A program made the translations under genes and the position numbers. From DATGKG01 sp963851325 (GTDB taxonomy: Bacteria; Desulfobacterota; Binatia; Binatales; Binataceae): 64,000 nt of DNA. Of this stretch, positions 35,231 to 43,446 are shown one piece after another. Position 1 is the stretch's first letter; each line of letters opens with the position of its first letter. The notes below the pieces were generated by a model that saw nothing but the letters and a program-made list of their open reading frames with translations, searched no databases and was not told where the DNA came from. Location of the stretch: the NCBI GenBank assembly GCA_963851325.1, contig CAWKOR010000001.1, positions 2,356,001 through 2,420,000 of the forward strand, in the 5' to 3' direction.

Positions 35231-36070
35231 ATGACCGCTGAGGGAATCAAGCGCGCGCAGTTTTATCGCGCCACGATGGACTACCTGGAGACCGCCGATC
35301 GCAAGCGCGATTGGAAGCTCTTCGGCGACATCCCGTGGGAGAAAATCGATCCCTCCAAGAACTCCGACCAGAAGGCGACCTGCATCGAAACCTATTGCGC
35401 CGAGGAGATGTACCTTCCTGATTATAGCTCGCACGGCTCCCGGATCACGCGGGAAGTCTTCGGGCCCGCGTGGTTTCAGGCGCGCTGGAGTTTTGAGGAA
35501 TCGCGCCATGGCCTGGCGTTTCGAGAATATCTGACCCGCTCAGGACTGCGTTCCGAGGCGCAATTCGAGTCGATCGAGCAGATGGTTTTCTCGCGCGCGT
35601 GGGTGCCGCCGTTCGAGACGATTCGCTTGATGTCGTGCTACGGCGCGCTGCAGGAAGGCGCCACCTACCTCGCCTACCGCAACCAGAAGGACAAGGCCGA
35701 GGCCGAGGGCGACACGGTGCTGAAAGCGATTTTCACCAACGTCGCCAGCGACGAAGCCGCGCACGCGGGTTTCTATCGCAAGGTCGTGGAAATCGAGCTG
35801 GGCGCCGATCGCGAAGCCACTGTCGCGGACTTCGCTCACGTGCTCGCCACCTTCAAAATGCCGGGCGACGGCTTGATTCCCAATTATCATGAGCGCCTGA
35901 AGGTCGGCGGTGGGGGAATCACGGCGCGACAATTCATGGAGGGCGTGGTGCTCTCAACCATGCGCAGCCTCGGTATCACACGTGCGGAGCTGAAATCCGG
36001 GACTGCCCGCAATGAGATCGCACCGATGCACGAGGTCGCGGCACCGGCACATTTCGCCGCCGGCAAATAA
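35231..36070 (+). CDS. Acyl-ACP desaturase-like di-iron protein
   Basis: A 279-residue ferritin-fold di-iron protein. The ligands expected for soluble acyl-ACP desaturases are seen: E in CAEEMYLPDY (about residue 60), EESRH (about 94-98), a Glu in LQEGATYLAYRN (about 145), and DEAAH (about 176-180). Such enzymes introduce a double bond into acyl-ACP using O2 and reduced ferredoxin. Plant and mycobacterial DesA-type members are the closest comparison. No ferredoxin gene is adjacent. It is divergent from the LLM/ADC pair and may share regulation with it. Confidence 0.85.
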   Translation: MTAEGIKRAQFYRATMDYLETADRKRDWKLFGDIPWEKIDPSKNSDQKATCIETYCAEEMYLPDYSSHGSRITREVFGPAWFQARWSFEESRHGLAFREYLTRSGLRSEAQFESIEQMVFSRAWVPPFETIRLMSCYGALQEGATYLAYRNQKDKAEAEGDTVLKAIFTNVASDEAAHAGFYRKVVEIELGADREATVADFAHVLATFKMPGDGLIPNYHERLKVGGGGITARQFMEGVVLSTMRSLGITRAELKSGTARNEIAPMHEVAAPAHFAAGK

Positions 36071-36083
36071 CCGCTGCTGCATA

Positions 36084-37316
36084 TCACTCCGCGTGCAGAC
36101 TGCCGCCTGCCCGCTCGCTTCCAAGCATCACCACGATGGCGCCCAGCACGAAGACCGTGACTGCGACTAACCCCAGCGCATTTGCAAAGCCCCATCGCTC
36201 CGCGAGCAGTGCTTCGAAGAACGCAGCATTGGCCGCCATCAGCACCCCGACGTGATAGGCCATCCCTGAAAAAAGTCCGCGCACCTCGGGCGGCGAGAGT
36301 TCGCTTAGATGTGCCGGGATTACGCCCCAGGCTCCCTGAACCATGAACTGCATGAGGAAGGCGCCGACCGTGAGCAACACCATCGAGCGCGCGCCGATCC
36401 AGAGCGGGATGATGAAGATGGCGATGATCAGCGCGGTCGCGATGGTGCGTCGTCGACCCCAGTGGTCCGAGACATAGCCGAAAAACAACCCTCCCATCAC
36501 GGCGCCGATGTTATAGATGATCGCGATTGCGGCGACGTGATGCGGCCCGAACCCGCGCTGCTTCTCAAGAAATGTCGGATACATGTCCTGGGTGCCGTGC
36601 GAAACGAAACTCATGATGGTGAGAAATACGCAAAGGTACCCGAACATCGGAAGATTTTTTCGGAGCGCGCGAAAAATCGCGGCGCGATCGGGTCGCGTAC
36701 GCTGCCATGCCTCAGACTCCGGCACCTTGGCGCGAATGTAGAGGGTCAGCAGCGCCGGCGCGCCCCCGATGAAAAACATCGCTCGCCAGCCGAACACCGG
36801 GTAGACGAAAAAATATGCGGCCGCTGCGAGCAGATATCCAACCGCATAGCCCTCCTGCAGCAGGCCGGAGAAAAATCCTCGCCACTTCGGCGCAACCGCT
36901 TCCATCGCGAGCGACGCCCCTACGCCCCATTCACCGCCCATCCCGATTCCGTACAGCGCGCGCAGAAACAGGAACCATCCGTAGGTCGGGGCGAGGCCGC
37001 TCAGCACTTCGACCACCGAATAGAGCAGCACGTCGATCATCAATGGCGTACGGCGTCCATAACGATCCGCCAGCCATCCGAACAGCGCGGCGCCGACCGG
37101 ACGCATCGCCAGCGTCATCGTGATCGCGAAAGCAACGTCGGCCACCGAGCGATGAAACTCGGCGCCGATTTTCGGCAGCACAAACACCAGCACGAAGAAA
37201 TCGAATGCGTCCAGCGTCCATCCGAGGAAGCTGGCAAACAGCGTATGGCCCGCCTCGCTGGGCGTCATCGCACGCACCGGCTCGGCAGGCCTTGCGGAAA
37301 CATCGGCAGTGGCCAT
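36084..37316 (-). CDS. MFS transporter of the metabolite:H+ symporter type
   Basis: A 410-residue protein with twelve predicted transmembrane helices. The MFS loop 2-3 motif G-x3-D-R-x-G-R-R reads GWLADRYGRRTPL (about residues 79-91), with a second copy GYVSDHWGRRRT in the C-terminal half. The N-terminus WTLDAFDFFVLVFVLP and the GMGGEWGVGASLAMEAV stretch are typical of aromatic-acid/organic-acid symporters. The substrate is unknown. It converges with the desaturase gene and is divergent from the alpha/beta hydrolases, separated by about 100 bases. Confidence 0.88.
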   Translation of the reverse strand: MATADVSARPAEPVRAMTPSEAGHTLFASFLGWTLDAFDFFVLVFVLPKIGAEFHRSVADVAFAITMTLAMRPVGAALFGWLADRYGRRTPLMIDVLLYSVVEVLSGLAPTYGWFLFLRALYGIGMGGEWGVGASLAMEAVAPKWRGFFSGLLQEGYAVGYLLAAAAYFFVYPVFGWRAMFFIGGAPALLTLYIRAKVPESEAWQRTRPDRAAIFRALRKNLPMFGYLCVFLTIMSFVSHGTQDMYPTFLEKQRGFGPHHVAAIAIIYNIGAVMGGLFFGYVSDHWGRRRTIATALIIAIFIIPLWIGARSMVLLTVGAFLMQFMVQGAWGVIPAHLSELSPPEVRGLFSGMAYHVGVLMAANAAFFEALLAERWGFANALGLVAVTVFVLGAIVVMLGSERAGGSLHAE

Positions 37317-37417
37317 TGGGCGAGTGTTTTATTCCAAGCGGCTCGTCGATTCCACGCTGTCGCGTGGTTTCGTTTTAGATGGCGGCGCGGTAAGCAGAGC
37401 CGACAGGAGGCGCGACA

Positions 37418-38293
37418 ATGGCGAAACGCGCACGGGAAGGATTTGTAAAGGTCGAAGGCGGGCGCGCGTGGTATCGGATAGTCGGCAACGGTGGTGGCAT
37501 ACCGCTCATCACGTTGCATGGCGGCCCCGGCGCGCCGCACGACTATCTCGAGCCTTTGGAGGCATTGGCGGATGAGCGACCGGTGGTCTTTTACGATCAG
37601 CTCGGATGCGGAAAATCCGATCGTCCGAGCAACCGCAAGCTGTGGCGGGTCGAGCGATTCGTGAAGGAGCTCGCTCAGCTTCGCGAGGCGCTAAAACTCA
37701 AACGCGCGCACATCCTGGGACAATCGTGGGGCACAATGCTGGCCGTCGATTACCTGCTGACGCGGCCGAGCGGCGTCGCGAGCGCGATCCTCGCGGATCC
37801 CGCGATCTCGATTCCGCGATGGATCGCCGACGCGAATCGCTTACGCCGCAAACTCCCGGCGTCGGTGCGGGCAACGCTCGATCGTCATGAGAAGACCGGC
37901 GACCTCGGATGCCTCGAATACCAGGCTGCGACGCTCGCCTTTTATAAACGTCACGTGTGCCGCCTCGATCCCTGGCCCGAGCCGATGGAGCGCATGATGC
38001 GCGGGATCGGCGGCGAAGTTTACAGCGCGATGTGGGGGCCCAACGAATTCGTCGCGACCGGCGCGCTTAAGACTTACGATCGAAGTGCGCGGCTGAAGGA
38101 AATCTCTCTCCCCACTCTTTTTCTGTGCGGCCGTTACGATGAGGGAACGCCCGAGAGCACCGCGTTCTACCGCCGTAGGATTCGCGGCGCGGAGATGGTG
38201 GTGTTCGAGAAGAGTTCGCATATGCCGCAACTCGAAGAGCCGGCCAAGTATCTTCGCGTGGTCCGCGACTTCCTTTCGCGAGTGGAACAATGA
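37418..38293 (+). CDS. Proline iminopeptidase-like alpha/beta hydrolase, cytosolic
   Basis: A 291-residue alpha/beta hydrolase of the S33 type. HGGPG (about residues 34-38) forms the oxyanion turn, GQSWG (about 101-105) holds the nucleophilic Ser, CGRYDE the catalytic Asp, and SSHMPQLEEP the catalytic His near the C-terminus. The early WYRIVGNG is typical of the prolyl-aminopeptidase/tricorn-interacting-factor group. No signal peptide. The next gene overlaps by four bases and is a paralogue. Confidence 0.88.
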   Translation: MAKRAREGFVKVEGGRAWYRIVGNGGGIPLITLHGGPGAPHDYLEPLEALADERPVVFYDQLGCGKSDRPSNRKLWRVERFVKELAQLREALKLKRAHILGQSWGTMLAVDYLLTRPSGVASAILADPAISIPRWIADANRLRRKLPASVRATLDRHEKTGDLGCLEYQAATLAFYKRHVCRLDPWPEPMERMMRGIGGEVYSAMWGPNEFVATGALKTYDRSARLKEISLPTLFLCGRYDEGTPESTAFYRRRIRGAEMVVFEKSSHMPQLEEPAKYLRVVRDFLSRVEQ

Positions 38294-39276
38294 GTTCGAA
38301 TTCGAAAATCAAAATATTAATCGCGATGGCGATGTTTCATTTGTCGATGATCGCAAGTGTCGCATCGGCGGACATTTCCACATTCCCATTCGGATGCCCC
38401 GTGAAGGAGGGCTATGTCAATGTCGACGGCGGTAAGGTCTGGTACGAAATCGTAGGTGACGGCGATGCGATCCCGCTCCTCACGCTGCATGGCGGCCCCG
38501 GGTTCACGCACGACTACCTGGAGCCGCTCGGCGCACTCTGCAAAGAGAGGCCGGTCGTCTTCTACGACCAACTCGGGTCGGGAAAGTCAGATCATCCGCA
38601 TGACAAGTCGCTATGGAAGATCGATCGCTTCGTAAAGGAACTAGCGGAACTCCGAGCCGCGCTCGGCTTGAAGCGCGCGCACATCCTCGGGCAATCGTGG
38701 GGCACGATGCTGCTGACTGACTATGCGCTGACCCAGCCCGTCGGGGTCGTGAGTCTAACCTTCTCCGATCCACTGTGCTCGTTCCCCGAATGGTCAAAAG
38801 ATGCGACGACCTATCGCGCTCAGCTTCCAGCCGCGACGCGCGCTACATTGGACCGGCACGAGGCTACCGGGCATACCGAATGCCCCGAATATCAGAGCGC
38901 GGTCCTGGAGTATTACAAATTGCATGTGTGCCGACTCGCGGTATGGCCTGAACCGCTCGAGCGCGCGTTCGCCGGACACAACGACGAAATTTACGCAACG
39001 ATGCAGGGTTCCAATGAATTCACCTGCACCGGCAATCTGAAGGATTGGGACCGGACCGCTCGTTTAAAGGAAATCAAAACTCCGTCCTTGTACATCGCAG
39101 GCCGCTTCGATGAGACCAGCCCGCGCGCGACGGCTCTATGCCACAGCGCATTGCCCGGCTCGGAGATGGTGATCTTCGAAAAGAGTTCTCACATGCCCAT
39201 CTTCGAGGAGCCGGATGAGTACCTGAAGGTGGTACGCGATTTCATCGCTCGCGCAGAGCATCGCTCCGCGCCTTGA
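38290..39276 (+). CDS. Proline iminopeptidase-like alpha/beta hydrolase, exported
   Basis: A 328-residue paralogue of the preceding protein, with nearly the same motifs in the same spacing (HGGPG, GQSWG, AGRFDE, SSHMP). It differs at the N-terminus, where an extra 27 residues or so make a signal peptide (KILIAMAMFHLSMIASVASA), so it should act in the periplasm or outside. Extra cysteines (GCPVKEG, CKE, HTECPEY, HVCRL, EFTCTG, TALCHS) suggest disulfides suited to an exported enzyme. The two genes overlap by four bases, so they form a tandem duplication with split localisation. Confidence 0.88.
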   Translation: MSSNSKIKILIAMAMFHLSMIASVASADISTFPFGCPVKEGYVNVDGGKVWYEIVGDGDAIPLLTLHGGPGFTHDYLEPLGALCKERPVVFYDQLGSGKSDHPHDKSLWKIDRFVKELAELRAALGLKRAHILGQSWGTMLLTDYALTQPVGVVSLTFSDPLCSFPEWSKDATTYRAQLPAATRATLDRHEATGHTECPEYQSAVLEYYKLHVCRLAVWPEPLERAFAGHNDEIYATMQGSNEFTCTGNLKDWDRTARLKEIKTPSLYIAGRFDETSPRATALCHSALPGSEMVIFEKSSHMPIFEEPDEYLKVVRDFIARAEHRSAP

Positions 39277-39315
39277 GTTGGCTGTGCCGAGAAGATCGAC
39301 CAGGATGGATTGATG

Positions 39316-39343
39316 ACGTTATGCTTGACGTAACGCATAATGT
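39316..39343. promoter_or_regulatory. Inverted repeat, possible antitoxin operator
   Basis: ACGTTATGC (39316-39324) and GCATAATGT (39335-39343) form a nine-base inverted repeat with one mismatch around a ten-base spacer. It resembles the type of dyad bound by HigA-like antitoxins and sits before the higA gene, overlapping the start of the higB remnant. Confidence 0.45.
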
Positions 39344-39393
39344 GGCTCGACGGAGACCCAGGGCCGCGGAATGTGGAAATCGTCGACTATCAC
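39334..39393 (+). pseudogene. higB: C-terminal remnant of a HigB-type toxin
   Basis: In the frame CGC at 39334 to CAC at 39393, the sequence codes for about 20 residues that end in VEIVDYH, preceded by WLDGDPGPRN. This closely matches the C-terminus of RelE/HigB toxins (RICFRW...VEIVDYH). An in-frame TAA at 39331-39333 precedes it and the rest of the toxin (about 70 residues) is absent. No proper stop follows at the expected place. It appears to be the trace of an internal deletion just ahead of the higA gene. Confidence 0.6.
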
Positions 39394-39404
39394 CAGGAGA
39401 GAAC

Positions 39405-39752
39405 ATGCGCGAGACGACACCGATCGCTATTCATCCAGGGGAACATCTGGCGGAAGAACTGAAGGAACTCCGAATGAGCGCAGCGGAATTGGCGCGTAAG
39501 CTCGAAGTGCCAACCAATCGCGTCACCGGCATCTTAAACGGCCAGCGCGCGGTCACCAGTGATACCGCCCTGCGTCTGGCACACTTCTTCGGCACCAGCG
39601 CAGAGTTCTGGCTAAATCTGCAAAGCCTCTACGAACTGCGTCTCGCGCAACGGAAAGTAGGGAAAGATATTGAGGCACTGCCCACCCTGAAACGCTCCGC
39701 GCGCGCTCTTGCTATGTCAAAAGAGCGAAGCGTTGGTCGCGAGGCACCTTGA
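39405..39752 (+). CDS. higA: HigA-family antitoxin / XRE regulator
   Basis: A 115-residue helix-turn-helix protein. HPGEHLAEELKELRMSAAEL at the N-terminus, then KLEVPTNRVTGILNGQRAVT (recognition region) and FFGTSAEFWLNLQSLYELRL, match HigA-type antitoxins. ATG 39405 has AGGAGAG six bases upstream. The preceding sequence holds only a HigB C-terminal trace, so this looks like an orphan antitoxin or a solo regulator. It follows the hydrolase gene on the same strand but after about 125 bases. Confidence 0.88.
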   Translation: MRETTPIAIHPGEHLAEELKELRMSAAELARKLEVPTNRVTGILNGQRAVTSDTALRLAHFFGTSAEFWLNLQSLYELRLAQRKVGKDIEALPTLKRSARALAMSKERSVGREAP

Positions 39753-39808
39753 GCTGGCTGGTCGAGACGAGATAAATCCCGATCGTCGATTCGGGAGAGA
39801 GCGCTTCC

Positions 39809-40936
39809 ATGTTCAACGGAATCACAGTCATCGATGCCGACGGGCACGTGATGGAGCCTAACGAGCTCTATGACCAATACCTCGATAAGAAATTCAAGCC
39901 CGACCTCGAGGAGCTGAAGAAATTCGCGGCGACACGCCCCTCGAAGTGGTTTTTCGGATATTTCCATCAGCTCAATACCGGACGCCCACTCGGCTTCGCG
40001 CAGATCGACAAACCGCTGCTGCGCGGCGGCCGGCGACCCGAGGGTCCGCAGCCGAACCCGCGCGGCGGCTTCGATCCTCACGTGCGGATCCTCGATATGA
40101 ATCGCGAGGGCATCGACGTCGCGGTCGTCTTCGCAACTGTGGTGTCGAGCTTCTGCGCGCTCAAGAGCGTCGATTTCGAGCTCGCGATGATTCGCGCGTA
40201 CCATCGATGGCTCGGCGACTACTGCGCTGCGTATCCGCATCGGCTCAAGGGCGTCGCCGTGGTTCCGATGCGGGCGCCGGAGCTCGCCGCGAGCGAAATC
40301 CGTCGCATCGCCAGGGAACCGTGGTGCGTCGGCATTTATCTCTCGGGGCACATGGACAACAAGCTCCTCGACCATCCGGATTTCCGTCCGATTTGGGAAG
40401 CTTGCCAGGATGAGGACCTGCCCGCATGCTTTCACGGCGGCACTGCCCGTCCGCCCTACGGATGCGGCACCTTCGAGTTCGGCAACAATCTTTTCATCCA
40501 GCATTCGGCAACCAATCCGTTCGAGATCATGCGGGCCATCGCATCGATCGTCGGCGGCGGCGTCCTCGATATGTATCCGCGCCTGCGCGTGGCGATGCTG
40601 GAGGCCGGCGTTGGATGGCTGCCATTCTGGATGGAACGCCTCGACGAGCACTATGAGCTGATGCCCGAGTATGTACCGTTTCTGCATCGCAAGCCGTCCG
40701 AGGTGATTCGCTCGGAGAATTTCTTCATTTCATGCGACCCCGATGAAGCAACTCTGCCGTATGTCGCCAAAGTGGTGGGAAGCGATCACATTTTGTATGC
40801 CTCGGATTATCCGCATTTCGATGGGCGGTTTCCCAATACCGTGAAGTTCACGGCCGATCGACCGGAGTTCAGCGTCGAGGATCAGCGCCGGATCCTCCAT
40901 GAGAACCCAATCCGGCTGTATACCCGGTTGAAGTAA
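39809..40936 (+). CDS. Amidohydrolase (amidohydro_2, ACMSD-like)
   Basis: A 375-residue TIM-barrel metal-dependent hydrolase or decarboxylase. The N-terminal DADGHVMEP gives the D/H metal-binding pair. CFHGGTARPP, HSATNPFEIM (about residue 232) and YASDYPHFDG near the C-terminus carry the remaining expected His and Asp residues. This group is close to aminocarboxymuconate-semialdehyde decarboxylase and 2,3-dihydroxybenzoate decarboxylase and is abundant in aromatic-degrading soil bacteria. The real substrate is not known; no pathway genes are adjacent. Confidence 0.87.
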   Translation: MFNGITVIDADGHVMEPNELYDQYLDKKFKPDLEELKKFAATRPSKWFFGYFHQLNTGRPLGFAQIDKPLLRGGRRPEGPQPNPRGGFDPHVRILDMNREGIDVAVVFATVVSSFCALKSVDFELAMIRAYHRWLGDYCAAYPHRLKGVAVVPMRAPELAASEIRRIAREPWCVGIYLSGHMDNKLLDHPDFRPIWEACQDEDLPACFHGGTARPPYGCGTFEFGNNLFIQHSATNPFEIMRAIASIVGGGVLDMYPRLRVAMLEAGVGWLPFWMERLDEHYELMPEYVPFLHRKPSEVIRSENFFISCDPDEATLPYVAKVVGSDHILYASDYPHFDGRFPNTVKFTADRPEFSVEDQRRILHENPIRLYTRLK

Positions 40937-41066
40937 TCTTCTTTTTTCGCTCCGCGATCGCTGAATTTCTGGCGATCGTTCGGGTCGTCCGCTCACCCTG
41001 CCGGAGTGTAGCCGCCGCCTTTGACCAATCGTCGCGGTGAGATAATACTCACCTCGGGTTAACTTC

Positions 41067-42602
41067 TTGATAGCAAGTGTACTCTCCGCGGCACTGCAAG
41101 GTGTCGATGCGTTCGGCGTCGAGGTCGAAGTCCATCTTGGCAATGGCATCCCGCCCACGCTCAAGACCGTCGGTCTCGCAGAGGGCGCGGTCCGCGAATC
41201 GCAGGAACGCGTGAAGCCCGCGATCATCAACTCCGGATTTCAGTTCCCGCCGCGCAAGGTGACTATCAACCTCGCGCCGGCCGACATGCGCAAGGATGGC
41301 TCCGGCTTCGATCTGCCGATCGCGCTCTCGTTACTGGGCGCGACCGGACGCCTCACCAGCCGCGAACGACTGCAACGTTACCTGGTAATCGGCGAACTCG
41401 CGCTCGACGGCCGCGTGCGAGGCATCAAGGGTGCGCTGTCCACCGCGCTGCATGCGCGCGCCGCCAGATACGACGGCCTGGTATTGCCACGCGAGAACGC
41501 CATGGAGGCCGCGGTGGTTGGCGATGGCGTGGCGATCCTGCCGGTCGACACCCTGCGCGAAACGCTGGAGTTCTTCGAAGGGGACCGTGAGTTGACGCCG
41601 ACAGTTGCCAACGTCGCCACGATGTTCAACGCGCACAGCCGCTACGACGTCGACTTCAGCGATGTGAAAGGGCAGGAACAGGCCAAACGCGCGCTCGAGG
41701 TCGCGGCGGCCGGCGGCCATAACGTGTTGATGATCGGCCCCCCGGGCTCCGGCAAGACGATGCTCGCCAAGCGCCTCCCGACCATCCTTCCCGCAATGAC
41801 CTTCGAGGAGTCGATCGAAGCCACCAAGGTTCATTCGGTGATGGGGCTGCTCGATGGCCGCGCGCTGATCTCGACGCGTCCGTTTCGCTCGCCGCATCAC
41901 ACGATTTCCGACGCGGGTCTGATTGGCGGCGGGCCGGTGCCGCGCCCGGGAGAAGTGAGCCTCGCGCATCACGGAGTGCTCTTCCTCGATGAGTTGCCGG
42001 AGTTTCGCAAGAACGTGCTCGAGGTTCTGCGCCAGCCGCTGGAGGATGCGCGGATCACCATCTCACGCGTGATGGGCACGTTGACCTTTCCGGCTTCTGT
42101 AATGCTGGTGGCGGCCATGAATCCGTGTCCGTGCGGCTTCTTCGGCGATGCGACCCATGAATGCACCTGCTCGCCGATCGTGATTCAGCGCTATCGGTCG
42201 CGCATCTCGGGGCCACTGCTCGACCGCATCGACATCCATATCGAGGTGCCGGCGGTGCGCTACAAGGAACTTACGGAAAAGTCGGACGGCGAATCGTCGG
42301 AGCGGATTCGCGAACGCGTCGATCGTGCGCGTTCGATTCAGCTCAAGCGATTTGCCGGAATGAGTTTCTTCTGCAACGCGCAGATGGGCTCGCGCGAGTT
42401 GCGGGCGCATTGCCAAATCGAATCGGGCGGCGAGCGCCTGCTCGAACTCGCGATTAATCGCCTTGGGCTGAGCGCTCGCGCATACACCAGGATCCTCAAG
42501 GTTGCCAGGACGGTGGCCGACCTGGACGGGTCGGAACGGATTGAAGCACACCACATTAGCGAGGCGATCCAGTACCGCTCGCTCGATCGAGCACCGCTCT
42601 AA
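41067..42602 (+). CDS. comM: YifB/ComM-family AAA+ ATPase (Mg-chelatase-like)
   Basis: A 511-residue protein. The N-terminal ChlI-like domain (about residues 1-170) is followed by the AAA+ core with Walker A GPPGSGKTML (about 224-233), Walker B FLDELPEF, and a C-terminal domain with the CPCGFFGD...CTCSP cysteine pairs. In naturally competent Gram-negatives, ComM is a branch-migration helicase promoting integration of incoming DNA. The start is TTG 41067; the family N-terminus follows at once (ASVLSAALQGVDAFGVEVEV). The adjacent pilD region (at 23 kb) is the only other hint of competence here. Confidence 0.93.
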   Translation: MIASVLSAALQGVDAFGVEVEVHLGNGIPPTLKTVGLAEGAVRESQERVKPAIINSGFQFPPRKVTINLAPADMRKDGSGFDLPIALSLLGATGRLTSRERLQRYLVIGELALDGRVRGIKGALSTALHARAARYDGLVLPRENAMEAAVVGDGVAILPVDTLRETLEFFEGDRELTPTVANVATMFNAHSRYDVDFSDVKGQEQAKRALEVAAAGGHNVLMIGPPGSGKTMLAKRLPTILPAMTFEESIEATKVHSVMGLLDGRALISTRPFRSPHHTISDAGLIGGGPVPRPGEVSLAHHGVLFLDELPEFRKNVLEVLRQPLEDARITISRVMGTLTFPASVMLVAAMNPCPCGFFGDATHECTCSPIVIQRYRSRISGPLLDRIDIHIEVPAVRYKELTEKSDGESSERIRERVDRARSIQLKRFAGMSFFCNAQMGSRELRAHCQIESGGERLLELAINRLGLSARAYTRILKVARTVADLDGSERIEAHHISEAIQYRSLDRAPL

Positions 42603-42746
42603 AGCCCTGAATTCGAAGCGAAATTGATAATTCCGCCGAATATTGACCTTAGTCAGGCATAAGAGTATCAGTCCATTCGGATAAGCCTACCGAATGGTCG
42701 TTACGCCGAAGGTGTGGAAAAAGCCTTCGACGAGGGAGACAGTGCT

Positions 42747-42839
42747 ATGGGCAAGATGATCATCTTTGTCGGATTGGCATCTGCGGTGACCCTCGGCTTC
42801 CTCTTCCTGGCCGGAATGCTGAACGGAATGGCGGGTTAG
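42747..42839 (+). CDS. Predicted 30-residue membrane miniprotein
   Basis: ATG 42747 to TAG 42839 codes for 30 residues with the pattern Met-Gly-Lys, a hydrophobic stretch of about 20 residues (IIFVGLASAVTLGFLFLAGM), then a short polar tail. A good Shine-Dalgarno, GAGGGAG, lies eight bases before the ATG. It fills an otherwise gene-free gap of about 250 bases between yifB and the thioesterase gene on the same strand. Single-span miniproteins of this size are common regulators of membrane complexes. I cannot name a family. Confidence 0.5.
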   Translation: MGKMIIFVGLASAVTLGFLFLAGMLNGMAG

Positions 42840-42917
42840 CTCCAGGGCGGCGTACGGTTGCCGCCGGACTCGACCCGAATTGCCGTTGCGCTGGTCGATT
42901 CTAACCTTGGAATCGAG

Positions 42918-43433
42918 ATGGGTGGATTTGTCTTTCGCGAGGTTGAGCGCGACGCCTATGATTATTGCGCATCGCAACTGCGCGGAGGCGTCGTGTCCGA
43001 AAGCAAGCTGGCCCCGGTCGATTCCATCAATCAGCTCATTCGCGAGAATCGGATTGACGACTTCTCATCGCCGAATCTTGCGCTGGGGATGCGTCCGCTC
43101 CAGTTCGGCATCGGCGCCTCACGATGGTCGTGGGCATCGCAGCCGCCGTCGACGCTGAATCCGTTCGGTATCGTGCAGGGCGGCTATCTTGCAATTTTCG
43201 TCGATGAGATGTTCTCGACCGCGATCGCCTCGGTGCTCGAAATCGGCGAATGGGCCGTCACCGCCGAGGTTAAGCTCACTTACCTGCGCGCGCTTCGCCC
43301 TGGCCAGCTAAACGGTGATGCCCGGGTCGTCCGCCGCACCCGCGCACTCGCCTTCATGGAGGCTTCGGTCGCAAACACGCGCGGCGAGATCGCCATAACC
43401 GCAACTTCCACCTGGGCGATCTCGAAAGCCTGA
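42918..43433 (+). CDS. PaaI-like hotdog-fold thioesterase
   Basis: A 171-residue hotdog-fold protein. The core GIVQGGYLAIFVDEMFSTAI (about residues 90-108) matches the HGG...D pattern of PaaI thioesterases, with G replacing the usual H (VQGG for VHGG), and is followed by strands VTAEVKLTYLRALRPGQLNG. The first 70 residues are an extension rich in charged residues. ATG 42918 was chosen; an in-frame TTG at 42858 would add 20 residues. It probably hydrolyses acyl-CoA or acyl-ACP. The sigma factor gene follows after 13 bases. Confidence 0.75.
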   Translation: MGGFVFREVERDAYDYCASQLRGGVVSESKLAPVDSINQLIRENRIDDFSSPNLALGMRPLQFGIGASRWSWASQPPSTLNPFGIVQGGYLAIFVDEMFSTAIASVLEIGEWAVTAEVKLTYLRALRPGQLNGDARVVRRTRALAFMEASVANTRGEIAITATSTWAISKA

Positions 43434-43446
43434 GCACATCCTCGGG

